Assembly: GCA_035561515.1 (NCBI GenBank)
Contig: DATMXP010000028.1
Location: 79,364 to 143,363, forward strand
Reading direction: 5' to 3'
Length of the DNA stretch: 64,000 nt
Source: Terriglobales bacterium
GTDB taxonomy: Bacteria; Acidobacteriota; Terriglobia; Terriglobales; Acidobacteriaceae
Shown here: piece by piece, positions 20,514-28,950 of the stretch
How the letters are laid out: each line of letters begins with the position of its first letter
Numbering within the stretch: position 1 is the stretch's first letter
Notes under the pieces: generated by a model
What the model saw: only the letters and a program-made list of their open reading frames with translations
What the model was told of the DNA's origin: nothing
The model's database searches: none
Position numbers and translations under genes: made by a program

Positions 20514-21992
20514 TTACGCAGCTTTCGCTGACTTCGATTTCGACTGCTTTTTCGGTACATTCGGTACAATTGAAGCCGGAAGTTCGAAACCAACCCCGTA
20601 TTCAGCCGCCTTCTGCTTCCGAAACGCCGCGTTGTCTTTCACCATGTCGTACAGATCGTCCATCGAATTTCCCGCGTGTCCCAACCAATAGTCGCGAAGA
20701 CCTTTCGGACACGAGGTCTCGTTTTTCAAGTACGTATTACGGAAGCGCCGGAAAGCATGCGTCCCCGCCTTGTGGTCACCGGTGTGCGCGTTCACGTAGC
20801 CCAACGCTTTCAGCGCCGTATGCAGATGGCGACGAAGGACGTTGGTCAACGATAACGGTGTGCCGTTCCTGGTTTGGAAAAGAAACCCGCTCGTGCGCGT
20901 TCCGATGAAGCCCTTCAGCAGCTTCGCGACTTGAGGATTGAGGTCAACCTGCCGCTTGGCATTCGCCGTCTTGACTCGACGTTCTACGCGACCACGCCGC
21001 GCCTTCTGCTCGACGGTAATCGTAGCGCAGTCAGGTGAGAGGTGCTTGTCGATCTCTATGCCAAGAGCCTCACCAATACGAAGACCTGCCGCGCCGGCGA
21101 GGACAAAAAGCATTTGTTCTCGCGGCCAGCGATACTTGGCTAGTCCGGTCATAATCTCAGAAGAGAACGACGGCCGGTTCTGTTCCGAAGCATCGACAAC
21201 GGGCAAATCGATGAAATCATGGTTCCACTTGCGCGGATAGACCTCATTCCCATCCCCATCGATGACGGAAGCTACCACCATCTTGGGTACCTGGATGTAA
21301 TTCTCGATGCTCTTCGGCGACAGTCCCTTCTTCGACATGATCGCGACGAGCTTCTTCAGCACGCCGTTGTTCACATCGCCCACCGGGCAGTCTCCGATGT
21401 TTGGATTGATCCAGTTCCTCAAGGTGCGCTCCCAGTCTTCAATCGTCCCGGGGGCTACCGGTTTGCGTTTCCGGTTGCGAAGGTGTTCGAGCCAGCCTTG
21501 CGCCCGTTCTTTGAAGGTGATTACAGTCGCGGGCTGTTGCTTGACTACCTTGTTGAAATGTTCGACCGTGTCGGCACCGCTCGCTGCGATGATTTCACGG
21601 CCACGACGTTCGCGCTCAGACTTGGAGAGAACACCTGGACCAGAAGTCGGGCACACGCGCTCGCGCACGAGTTTCCGTTCTTCTTGCCCTGGAACATCCA
21701 TCCAAAACCTGACGACATACCACTTACCGCTTTCCTCGATGTGACCTTTTTGCCCTCTGCGGCGGGACATACTCTTTCCCCTCCGCTTCATGGGCGTCGC
21801 TGGAGAAACGGTAGAGGAACTCGGCGCGACTTGCAACTGAGGCGCCAGCGAGCCCGCAACGGAGATCTGCGCCGAAACGGGTGCGATCGGAACTACATTT
21901 TCGGGAAAACCTGGAGATGAAGAGACCGCGATCTCCAAGTGCGTAGGGTTGTGCTGTGAGCCGGACTTCGGCTGAGAGTCGTGCGGGGACAC
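20514..21992 (-). CDS. int: Tyrosine recombinase/integrase of the island
   Basis: A 492-residue site-specific recombinase. A low-complexity N-terminal stretch (about 1-75, Ser/Pro/Val rich) precedes MSRRRGQKGHIEESGKWYVVRFW, an arm-binding-like beta region. A core-binding SAM-like domain follows (TFKERAQGWLEHLRNRKRKP to NYIQVPKMVV), then the catalytic domain with Arg in GAAGLRIGEALGIE, HAFRRFRNTYL (HxxR), WLGHAG and the nucleophile region DDLYDMVKD. It lies 25 bases from attL and should catalyse insertion into tRNA-Pro. The GTG start follows AAGGACG and sits inside a 9-bp inverted repeat. Confidence 0.93.
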   Translation of the reverse strand: MSPHDSQPKSGSQHNPTHLEIAVSSSPGFPENVVPIAPVSAQISVAGSLAPQLQVAPSSSTVSPATPMKRRGKSMSRRRGQKGHIEESGKWYVVRFWMDVPGQEERKLVRERVCPTSGPGVLSKSERERRGREIIAASGADTVEHFNKVVKQQPATVITFKERAQGWLEHLRNRKRKPVAPGTIEDWERTLRNWINPNIGDCPVGDVNNGVLKKLVAIMSKKGLSPKSIENYIQVPKMVVASVIDGDGNEVYPRKWNHDFIDLPVVDASEQNRPSFSSEIMTGLAKYRWPREQMLFVLAGAAGLRIGEALGIEIDKHLSPDCATITVEQKARRGRVERRVKTANAKRQVDLNPQVAKLLKGFIGTRTSGFLFQTRNGTPLSLTNVLRRHLHTALKALGYVNAHTGDHKAGTHAFRRFRNTYLKNETSCPKGLRDYWLGHAGNSMDDLYDMVKDNAAFRKQKAAEYGVGFELPASIVPNVPKKQSKSKSAKAA

Positions 21993-22017
21993 GTATACGT
22001 CCTTCGATTACGTGTCC
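21987..22017 (-). promoter_or_regulatory. Inverted repeat covering the integrase start codon
   Basis: GGACACGTA (21987-21995) and TACGTGTCC (22009-22017) are perfect 9-bp arms around 13 bases holding the AAGGACG ribosome site; the GTG start (21990-21992) is in one arm. It could hide the start in mRNA or be an operator. Confidence 0.5.
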
Positions 22018-22360
22018 AAGGGCGATTTAGCCCTCCTCCGATGGGCCGACCAGTAACCCTATCGCGAGGCTGGAGTCATTGCGACTCCCGCCGGGTTACC
22101 CGCCGCAATTCCCATTGGCTGGTTCAGCATCTCTGCTGCCGCGCACGGAACTTCGGGTCTGCTTGCCTCAGGTAGTCTTTGAAAACGCGCCGAGGGGCAT
22201 GCTGGTTGGCGCGACATCTAGCCGAATCAATCCCGGGGCCGGGAAAGTCTGCATCAATCTCTGCCGCCTATGTCCTTAGATGCAGGTGATCTGGTTTTGA
22301 CGCTCGACCCAGAATTCTTAGATATTTTGGGACAGTTTTTCGGCTCTAATTTGAAGGTTT
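22018..22360. other. Non-coding stretch upstream of the integrase
   Basis: Only short frames without family resemblance or good ribosome sites are seen here. It presumably holds the integrase promoter and att-arm sites; nothing specific can be assigned. Confidence 0.4.
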
Positions 22361-22753
22361 TTAGCCCTCGATTCCGTAACTGGCGGTGCCGCAGGGCTCT
22401 AGGTTGTCATCTCTGAGGTCGAGACTGAGCTCGCATATCCACCGGCCGATGATATGTGCATCCTCGCCCGACCAGAAGAATGCGTCGTTGATCAGTATCA
22501 TCGTGGCCCAGTTCACTAGGTCTCGTTCGGAGAGTTCGCCAATCCTCGTTTTTACGAGAGCGTTCTCCAAATGATGCCGCGATACCTTGATCGAATGTGC
22601 CTTACAGAAAGAACTCAACCCAAAGTACGGCAGTCCGCTGGTCCGAGCGGTAATTCTACGACCCTGGCTATGTAAACGCGCCGAGAGCTCGCCGAGGGTC
22701 AGTTCGCACCTGGCGAAGTGTTCGAGATTTCTGAGAACGGAACGTTTGCGCAC
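22361..22753 (-). CDS. Hypothetical island protein, 130 aa
   Basis: A 130-residue protein read from a GTG with GGGAG 8 bases upstream. It begins VRKRSVLRNLEHFARCELTL and contains a helix-rich middle (RDLVNWATMILINDAFFWSG) and the segment GRWICELSLDLRD. No signal peptide, membrane helix or known motif is recognised. Its place near the integrase suggests a mobile-element accessory gene. It could be a regulator, but no helix-turn-helix is evident. Confidence 0.5.
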   Translation of the reverse strand: MRKRSVLRNLEHFARCELTLGELSARLHSQGRRITARTSGLPYFGLSSFCKAHSIKVSRHHLENALVKTRIGELSERDLVNWATMILINDAFFWSGEDAHIIGRWICELSLDLRDDNLEPCGTASYGIEG

Positions 22754-22810
22754 GACATCAGCTCCCGGAAACCTGTTGCGGTCCGAGGTAAGGAGGAAAG
22801 TCTAGCGCAT

Positions 22811-23020
22811 CTAGGGATTGTTGGTTTTACCTAAAGCGCGGTTGGCTCGCTCAATGATCGCTTTGGCGGTGAACATACTTGTGTTCTCGCCGGTCGCGCG
22901 AAGAGCTCGTTCAAGCAGTCGCTTTGTGTCAACGTCGAGGTAGGCGACGATACGGTGAGGAAAGCCCTTCCGGGACTGTCTCTGCTTTGTCCTTCCGGTT
23001 TCTTCAGCTTTCCGCGGCAT
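22811..23020 (-). CDS. Small basic protein, possible ribbon-helix-helix regulator
   Basis: A 69-residue protein: a basic N-terminus (MPRKAEETGRTKQRQSRKG), then FPHRIVAYLDVDTKRLLERALRATGENTSMFTAKAIIERANRAL. A short beta strand followed by two helices is the pattern of RHH/CopG-like DNA-binding proteins. It is divergent from the 23225 gene, so it may bind the palindrome-containing region between them. The apparent GGAGG abuts the ATG directly, which is unusually close. The fold is inferred by pattern only. Confidence 0.5.
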   Translation of the reverse strand: MPRKAEETGRTKQRQSRKGFPHRIVAYLDVDTKRLLERALRATGENTSMFTAKAIIERANRALGKTNNP

Positions 23021-23164
23021 CCTCCAATGTCACCATCCTTTACTGCACCTGTCTATTAACTGGCTGTGTTCTCAACCCGCCGCCAGAAATGGTCGCGGAA
23101 GGCCAATCCGTAAGCCACTGTTTCTGTGGCACTTAAGAAGTAGCTGAAATCGGACGAGGTTATG

Positions 23165-23220
23165 TATAATTAGTGTGTACACAGTTTTAGGCACACTATA
23201 AAACACACATTCTCGGAGGC
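23165..23220 (+). promoter_or_regulatory. Promoter and candidate operator for the small-gene cluster
   Basis: TATAAT (23165-23170) is a perfect -10 with a weak -35. The 10-bp palindrome TGTGTACACA (23174-23183) follows at the expected start site, then further GTGT/ACAC half sites up to 23207. GGAGG precedes the ATG at 23225. A repressor-bound promoter is inferred. Confidence 0.55.
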
Positions 23221-23224
23221 TTCA

Positions 23225-23518
23225 ATGAATCGCAAGTCAAAGAAGAGCTCGCCAAAGCAGAAAGCGTATTCCGCGTTTCCCTACCATAAAGTTGCAAAGA
23301 TGTGGGCGCAGAATAAGCCAATTTCTGTGATCGCCCGTGCCATCGGACGCGTGGATAAGAACAATCCCAAAGATCCGTACCACTCGCTTCGCAACTTTCT
23401 CTACCGCATGCACAAGGGCTACACCGATCACACAGGTCGGGTTGTGCGCCTTCCGCACCGTGTCTCAGCGAAGAGGGTTCGCGCTTGCAAGCAGGCCGGA
23501 CTGCGGGCGTGGGCATAA
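23225..23518 (+). CDS. Small basic protein of unknown function, 97 aa
   Basis: A 97-residue, strongly basic protein starting MNRKSKKSSPKQKAYSAFPY. The middle KVAKMWAQNKPISVIARAIGRVDK resembles a helix-turn-helix (resolvase/terminase-small-subunit-like), followed by SLRNFLYRMHKGYTDHTGR. DNA binding is plausible but unproven. It heads a run of plus-strand small genes 10 bases before the phosphoesterase and has a well-placed GGAGG site. Confidence 0.6.
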   Translation: MNRKSKKSSPKQKAYSAFPYHKVAKMWAQNKPISVIARAIGRVDKNNPKDPYHSLRNFLYRMHKGYTDHTGRVVRLPHRVSAKRVRACKQAGLRAWA

Positions 23519-23528
23519 GGACGGGCAG

Positions 23529-24467
23529 ATGGCACGCACACAGTACAAATCGGGGGCGCGACTGAAGACCGAAAGGCAGACGCCGCCCCCGGGTAGCACG
23601 CGGAACATCTTGGTGATCGGCGATGTGCACGTCGGTTCGATGTACGGACTTCTGCCTCCCGACTTCGTCAGTTGCGACGGCGCTGAGAAGCCGCAGAACG
23701 AAGGCCAGAAGTATCTGTGGGAGTGCTGGCTCGACATGAAACGAAAGGCAGCGCGATTCAGCATCGACACCGTAGTAGTGAATGGCGATCTGATCGAAGG
23801 GCGGCAGGCAAAGCAAAAAGCCGCGGAGTTGACGTTGGTAGCGCCGAACGATCAGGAAGCTGCCGCAGTCTTCATCATGCGGGACCTTCGCAACTGGTTA
23901 GAGAAGAACACAGGACGCGAGGTACCGTTCTATTTCGTTCAAGGAACGGAGTACCACGAAGGCCGCGGAGCGGAAGAACTGGAATCAATTGCCGCACGCG
24001 TCCAGGGAGCAAGCATCGACTCTCACCATGCCGGTCGCCATTGCAAAGAAGTTCTGGACCTCGATGTTGGCGGTACGGTCCTAAATTTCGCACACCATGT
24101 CGGTGGCGGTTCGGGGTTCACGCGGTCGGGCGGTCTTGATGCAGAAGCCTTGTGGTGCCAGATCACCGCCAGCAAGGGGCAGTCAGTGGCTGCTGACCTG
24201 ATCGTGCGATCTCATGTCCACTACTTCATGCACGTCGAGCACACGAACCGGCACGCATTTATTTGTCCTTGCTGGCAGCTACAGACTCGCTTCGCGCGGC
24301 ATCGCAGCGCCTACAAGCTGATGCCTGACATAGGCGCATTGATCTTCCACGTGAGTCCGCAAACCAAGAAAGACGGCATGGACCCTATTGGCTTTACGAA
24401 GCTGCTGTACCGGCTTCCTTCGCCGAAGGTGAACAGACTGACGATTGGGAAACAACTGACGAGTTAG
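23529..24467 (+). CDS. Calcineurin-like metallophosphoesterase
   Basis: A 312-residue protein with the metallophosphoesterase signature: NILVIGDVHVGS (residues 27-37), VVVNGDLIEG near 83-91, GTEYHEG in place of GNH(E/D), FAHHVGGGSGFTR and RSHVHYFMHVEH. These ligands hold a two-metal centre that hydrolyses phosphodiesters or phosphomonoesters. The ATG at 23529 is preceded by AAGGACGG; a longer frame reaches back across the preceding gene and is not credible. It belongs to the plus-strand phage/plasmid-like cluster. Substrate unknown; processing of nucleic acid is one option. Confidence 0.78.
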   Translation: MARTQYKSGARLKTERQTPPPGSTRNILVIGDVHVGSMYGLLPPDFVSCDGAEKPQNEGQKYLWECWLDMKRKAARFSIDTVVVNGDLIEGRQAKQKAAELTLVAPNDQEAAAVFIMRDLRNWLEKNTGREVPFYFVQGTEYHEGRGAEELESIAARVQGASIDSHHAGRHCKEVLDLDVGGTVLNFAHHVGGGSGFTRSGGLDAEALWCQITASKGQSVAADLIVRSHVHYFMHVEHTNRHAFICPCWQLQTRFARHRSAYKLMPDIGALIFHVSPQTKKDGMDPIGFTKLLYRLPSPKVNRLTIGKQLTS

Positions 24468-24469
24468 AG

Positions 24470-24832
24470 ATGAAGCGCAAATCACAATTCGCGTGCGACG
24501 CAGACGTGGAACAGTACTTCACGCTCATGGCGGCCTTGTCTTACCGGCCAGCGCCGCCAGCGGACTTGTGGGAACGGATGGAGCAGAGCCGGCGAGTCGC
24601 ACAGTCGAAGCGAACATTACCGACAGTTGCGAGTGCGCCTGAAAAGTTTCGCTATGAGCCGACGAGTGTCTCGCGATACCAACCTAAATTCCGGATGAGT
24701 GAAATCCGCGAGGTATCAATTGCGCCTATCAAGAAGCGCAATCGTGTGACGCGGAAAAGGATCTCACCGCCACCGAGAACGCTCGTGGACTTGGCTCAAC
24801 GAGCCGCCAGTCGAAAGAGAAAGCAGAAATGA
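24470..24832 (+). CDS. Hypothetical basic protein, 120 aa
   Basis: A 120-residue protein rich in Arg/Lys/Pro, starting MKRKSQFACDADVEQYFTLM and ending in a basic tail (RAASRKRKQK). No domain recognised. Its ATG follows the phosphoesterase stop by 2 bases and its stop overlaps the next start (ATGA), so it is translated in a coupled cluster. Confidence 0.55.
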   Translation: MKRKSQFACDADVEQYFTLMAALSYRPAPPADLWERMEQSRRVAQSKRTLPTVASAPEKFRYEPTSVSRYQPKFRMSEIREVSIAPIKKRNRVTRKRISPPPRTLVDLAQRAASRKRKQK

Positions 24833-25434
24833 AAAGATACATCGCACTCCTGAAGAGCACTTCACCGATTTCGTTTTCGCGGTACCACGGCACCCCGAAG
24901 CGGGACCGCGAATCGGACCAAGACTACGAAGAGCGTACTTGGCGGGAACGCTTGCATACCGACGCCAGGGGAAACGTGCTGATTCCTTTGTTTGCCCTTA
25001 AGAACGCACTCGACGCTGCCGCGAAGTACGAAGGCAAGAAGATCCCCGGGAAGCGCAATGCGACCTTCACGAAGCACGTAAATTCCGGCGTCATGGTCGA
25101 GTCGGCTGTTGTGCTTCCGGTTAAGAAGTCTGCGGTACGCGGCGAGTGGCGTTTCGTGCCTGCGGATGGTACTCCAGGCGGCGCGAAGCGAGTTATGAAG
25201 TGTTTTCCGGTTATCAATGACTGGCATGCCAAAGTCTCGTTCGCGGTGATCGACGAAATCATTACGAAGGACATCCTCCAGGAGTTTCTGGAAGTTGCGG
25301 GAAGCTACATCGGCATCGGTTCGTTCCGCCCTGAAAATCGAGGCATTTGGGGGCGGTTCAAGGTTCTGGCTCTGAACGAGGCGAAGAAGGCTCCCGTATC
25401 AATGCGCGCCAGCGGTCGCAGACGCACCGCCTAA
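24829..25434 (+). CDS. Conserved-looking island protein of unknown function, 201 aa
   Basis: A 201-residue protein starting MKRYIALLKSTSPISFSRYHG. The central part (NVLIPLFALKNALDAAAKYEG, VNSGVMVESAVVLPV, KCFPVINDWHAKVSFAVIDEIIT) alternates beta strands and helices. It ends with GSYIGIGSFRPENRGIWGRFKV, a glycine-rich pattern that recalls RAMP/RRM-like RNA-binding folds. That resemblance is a visual impression, not an assignment. It is coupled to the preceding gene by ATGA overlap. Confidence 0.6.
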   Translation: MKRYIALLKSTSPISFSRYHGTPKRDRESDQDYEERTWRERLHTDARGNVLIPLFALKNALDAAAKYEGKKIPGKRNATFTKHVNSGVMVESAVVLPVKKSAVRGEWRFVPADGTPGGAKRVMKCFPVINDWHAKVSFAVIDEIITKDILQEFLEVAGSYIGIGSFRPENRGIWGRFKVLALNEAKKAPVSMRASGRRRTA

Positions 25435-25466
25435 AGTTGGCTGGTCATGGCAGCGTGCGACAGGCC

Positions 25467-25490
25467 GTGACTTGATTGGTCGTGACTTGA
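25467..25490 (+). repeat. Imperfect 15-bp tandem repeat with GTGACTTGA
   Basis: GTGACTTGA occurs at 25467-25475 and 25482-25490 (15-base period), and GAGACTTGA at 25531-25539. They sit in the 173-base gap before the next gene; no function assigned. Confidence 0.4.
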
Positions 25491-25607
25491 CGAGATGAGA
25501 TTTGCGGCGGACACAGGCGAAGGTTTGATCGAGACTTGACCGGTCCAGGTGGGACCTCATTGGACATGTTGGGTCGCGATGACACGAGATCAGACGAGAC
25601 TACATTT

Positions 25608-26003
25608 ATGGCTGAAGGAAGAAAACGCGCTAAGCGGAACCGATCCCTCCGATCGCCGCGCGGCGACATTCGCGTCGGGATGCTGTTCATGAAGAAACTG
25701 AAGGACGAGGTTCAGTTCAATGAACTCGCATCGGCGAAGAGCGAATTCCGCTGGCTTGAACCGGAACAGTATCGCCGACATCGCGGACAGGTGAGATTGG
25801 TAGCTGGAGCCTCCGCAGAACTCAGTCGCTACGCGAATGCAAACCGCTTGCATCCGTTGGGCGTCGTCATTCTAGACGAACAAGGCAGACGTTCAGACAT
25901 CCTGATTAGGAGCTACATCACGGCCGAGAACAGCGAAGCCGCGATGGTACTGCTTCGCCAGCATGCTGACTTTTGGTGTATCGATGAGCAGCCTCGGACG
26001 TAA
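25608..26003 (+). CDS. Hypothetical island protein, 131 aa
   Basis: A 131-residue protein beginning MAEGRKRAKRNRSLRSPRGD, followed by an alpha/beta-like region (ASAELSRYANANRLHPLGVVILDEQGRRSDILIRSYITAENSEAAMVLLRQ). No family recognised. An alternative start is the internal ATG at 25680 (MLFMKKLKDE). It belongs to the plus-strand small-gene cluster. Confidence 0.5.
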   Translation: MAEGRKRAKRNRSLRSPRGDIRVGMLFMKKLKDEVQFNELASAKSEFRWLEPEQYRRHRGQVRLVAGASAELSRYANANRLHPLGVVILDEQGRRSDILIRSYITAENSEAAMVLLRQHADFWCIDEQPRT

Positions 26004-26018
26004 GAACGGGTAAGAAGA

Positions 26019-26312
26019 ATGCGACGATCAAAATCGCTGCGCAGCTTGGTTGGAGAAGTGATCATCATTCGAAGTTCGGTAATCGATCCGGACGACATGA
26101 CACGAGTCAAGTTACACCGCGTTGACCCGGAAGGTGTCTGGATCGAATCGCAGACGTTCACCGATACAGTGATGCAGCGCTGTAACACCGCGACCTCCGA
26201 GACAACTTTGATTCAGTTCATCCCCTTCGCACGGGTTGACTTCATTGTCGCTTCGATTGACGGCGTATCGATCTCCGAACAAGCTCTCGGACTCAACGAC
26301 GGTGAAGCCTGA
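26019..26312 (+). CDS. Hypothetical island protein, 97 aa
   Basis: A 97-residue, probably all-beta protein: VGEVIIIRSSVIDPDDMTRVKLHRVDPEGVWIES and FIPFARVDFIVASIDGVSI suggest a small barrel such as an SH3/Sm-like fold. It lies 15 bases after the previous gene, with AAGAAG before the ATG. Function unknown. Confidence 0.5.
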   Translation: MRRSKSLRSLVGEVIIIRSSVIDPDDMTRVKLHRVDPEGVWIESQTFTDTVMQRCNTATSETTLIQFIPFARVDFIVASIDGVSISEQALGLNDGEA

Positions 26313-26384
26313 GCAAGTGGCAGTCGCGGATCTCGCGCGAGGAGAGGAAATCAGCGCGGTGGAATCTCGAAGTGGGAGGACTGA

Positions 26385-26636
26385 ATGAGTCAGACAAAAC
26401 ATCGAAGACAATCGCGGCAGCAGTGCGCTTCCGGAGTAAACAAGCAGGAGTCGCACGACAAGACCAGGTCTGAAACCGTTCTCCTGATCGCGCCAGGGGA
26501 ACCGAATCCGAGCACCCTCTCGGCAATCGCTCGCGAGTGGGTAGCCCCGCGACTGGCCGGAGAATTTCTCTGCGAGCATCGAAACCGTCTTGCGAAAAAC
26601 AGTAGCGAGGTGGAAGTTTCATCGACGGAACCGTAG
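26385..26636 (+). CDS. Hypothetical small protein, 83 aa
   Basis: An 83-residue protein with a polar N-terminus (MSQTKHRRQSRQQCASGVNK) and a helical end (TLSAIAREWVAPRLAGEFLCEH). Similar short proteins often sit before large serine recombinases in actinobacterial and acidobacterial elements (memory-based, not checked). GGGAGGACTGA before the ATG is a good ribosome site. It is 69 bases upstream of the recombinase. Confidence 0.5.
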   Translation: MSQTKHRRQSRQQCASGVNKQESHDKTRSETVLLIAPGEPNPSTLSAIAREWVAPRLAGEFLCEHRNRLAKNSSEVEVSSTEP

Positions 26637-26705
26637 CCGTTTGCGTTTACCCAATATCGCCCCCTTTAGATAGAGGAGGCTGCGCCAGTACCGCGCAGAC
26701 AAGCT

Positions 26706-28616
26706 ATGCAACCTAACTTTCTTAACCAGTCTTCCCAAACGACCCCCGTGAGGGTCGCCATCTACGCCAGATATTCGTCTGATCTGCAACGTCCTACGTC
26801 AATCGAAGACCAGATTCGCAACTGCAGAGCCATTGCTGGACGCAACGGCTGGATCGTTGTTGAAGAATACATTCGGTCGGACGCTGAGATCACGGGTCAG
26901 TCGCTCGACGGCAGAGACGGCCTGAACGAGTTGATTGAACTTGCTAAGACCACGCCAAAGCCATTCGACGGGATTCTGATCGACGACACGTCACGCTTCG
27001 GTCGCTACCTACCGGACGTGGTGAGACTCGCCGACATTCTCGAAGGTTACGGCGTATTCCTTCACTTCGGCACGCAGGGGCTCGATTCCCGCAGCCCGGG
27101 ATTTCGTCAGGTCTTTATCATCTCTGCCATGATGGACGAGCAGTCTGTGGCGTCAATGAGGGACAAGGTGCATCGAGGGCAGCATGGTCGGGTGCTGAAC
27201 GGCTGCGTCCCGGGCGGAAAGTGCTACGGGTACCAGAACATTCCGATTGAAGATCCGACACGTAAAGGCGAGTGGGGGCGACCAGCCGTCATCGGCGTCA
27301 ATCAACGCCCAATCCCCGCAGAGGCGGCAATCGTTCGACGGATTTTCGAGATGTATGCGGCGGGTTCAAGTTACGCTGATGTCGCCAAGGCGCTCAATAA
27401 GGAAGGTGTTCTGTCGCCGCAACCGCCTCGCAAGGGACGTGTGCGTGCATGGTGCCCATCGGCGATCCGTGAAATGTTACTCAACGAGAAGTATCGGGGC
27501 GTCCAAGTATGGAATCGAACCAAGACCGTCCGAAATCGTGACAAGAACGGGCGTATCGAGCAACGCCCTCGTGACGAATCTGAATGGGTGCGGGTGGAAG
27601 TGCCTGAGCTTCGCATCGTCTCAGACGAGCTGTGGCAGGCTGCCCGGGAACAGAACAGAATCGTCCGTGAGAAGCATGATCCGAAGCGGCTTGGCGGCAT
27701 GAACCGAACCGAAGCGAGCCGCCGCTATATCTTCAGCGGCTTGCTTGAGTGCGGCGTGTGCGGAAGGAATATGACGACCGTTTCGGGCAAAGCACCTAAC
27801 GCACGCTACGGCTGTCCGAATCATCGCTTCCGTGGCGTCTGCTCGAACGACGTCACGATCCCGCAGCGACGGCTGGAAGAACAACTGCTGACGGCGCTCA
27901 GCCGAAACCTGCTCGACCACACAGAGCAGGAATCGCTGGTGCGTGCCGTTACTGACCAGGTGCGAGCGAATCTCGAAGCTCAGGCTAGTCGTGCTCGCCA
28001 CGCAACAGAGCGTCAGGCGGACTTGAAACAGGAACGGGCGAAGCTGGCGAAGAAGGCGACGAACTTGGCGGCGGCGATCGCAGACTATTCGATGTCGGCA
28101 ACCCTGAAGATGGAACTGCAGGCGGTCGAGGCTCGACTGAACGACGTAGACAAAATGTTGGCGCCTGCGCCTGCTGCGGCTGTGCCGTCATTCAGCGACG
28201 ACGAAGTCCGTGAATTCGTGAAGCAGACCTGCCAGAACCTCGTCGATGTACTTTCGGGAGATCCCGTCACGGCGAGGCGGGAACTTCAGAAGCGAATCAC
28301 CAAGCTCGTCCTGACGCCCCGCAGGCTCGTCGGTCGCCGGACGCTGGCAGTCACAGGCGACGTTTCGCTCTTCAGCCGACCCGATGTAATGGTCACCAAT
28401 TCCACGGGGGGAATTGATCAGCATTACAACCACGCAACGATGATCACGGCGGTCGAACGCATTGGCAACCTGATTCCGCCCATGCAACTGTCACGGATGG
28501 AGTTACAGCCGCAGATGCTCATCGTGCGATTCCCGCCGAAGGCTATCAAGGGACTACTGCTGTTGCCAGTACTAAGTCCATCTGAGTGTTTGGGGCTCAT
28601 ACCCGAACGGCTCTGA
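26706..28616 (+). CDS. Large serine recombinase
   Basis: A 636-residue resolvase/integrase. The catalytic domain starts RVAIYARYSSDLQRPTSIEDQI (nucleophile serine at about residue 24 or 25), with the RNGWIVVEEYIRSDAEITGQSLDGRDGL and DDTSRFGRYLPD segments. The recombinase domain (about 170-330) includes IFEMYAAGSSYADVAKALNKEGV and REMLLNEKYRGVQVWN. A zinc ribbon follows (CGVCGRNM to GCPNHRFRGVC) and then a coiled coil (about 440-490). Large serine recombinases integrate or excise elements by double-strand exchange with 2-bp crossovers. It is a second integrase within a tyrosine-recombinase island, suggesting a nested element. Confidence 0.93.
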   Translation: MQPNFLNQSSQTTPVRVAIYARYSSDLQRPTSIEDQIRNCRAIAGRNGWIVVEEYIRSDAEITGQSLDGRDGLNELIELAKTTPKPFDGILIDDTSRFGRYLPDVVRLADILEGYGVFLHFGTQGLDSRSPGFRQVFIISAMMDEQSVASMRDKVHRGQHGRVLNGCVPGGKCYGYQNIPIEDPTRKGEWGRPAVIGVNQRPIPAEAAIVRRIFEMYAAGSSYADVAKALNKEGVLSPQPPRKGRVRAWCPSAIREMLLNEKYRGVQVWNRTKTVRNRDKNGRIEQRPRDESEWVRVEVPELRIVSDELWQAAREQNRIVREKHDPKRLGGMNRTEASRRYIFSGLLECGVCGRNMTTVSGKAPNARYGCPNHRFRGVCSNDVTIPQRRLEEQLLTALSRNLLDHTEQESLVRAVTDQVRANLEAQASRARHATERQADLKQERAKLAKKATNLAAAIADYSMSATLKMELQAVEARLNDVDKMLAPAPAAAVPSFSDDEVREFVKQTCQNLVDVLSGDPVTARRELQKRITKLVLTPRRLVGRRTLAVTGDVSLFSRPDVMVTNSTGGIDQHYNHATMITAVERIGNLIPPMQLSRMELQPQMLIVRFPPKAIKGLLLLPVLSPSECLGLIPERL

Positions 28617-28950
28617 GCTATCAACCACGGTGATGCCGTAAGAGAATGGCGGCACCGCCCCGCGTGCTGTCTTCAAACGCACTTCGATACGCGGGGACAC
28701 CGCGAGCGTTTGTGTGCTCTACGAGGGGGCTGCTCCAGCGATCACTTCACCATTCAGGTTGCAACCACGGCATCGACGGAGCAGGCAGGAACGCACCCAG
28801 GGCAAACACGATGTGCGCAGCGCGGGAAGTGCTCTTGAGGCTGAATTGGCCAGGTTCGCTGGAGCAAAGGATTCTGTTAGTAAGTCTTTGGTTATCACTG
28901 AGTCGGATCGCAGCGCCTCAACGATTCTGTTGCCCGAGGAGTACTGAAGC
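28617..28950. other. Gap between serine recombinase and XRE gene
   Basis: These 334 bases contain several short frames, none with recognisable family features or a good ribosome site. One plus-strand frame ends SDRSASTILLPEEY and might be a gene relic. This could also be an old recombination junction. Confidence 0.35.
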
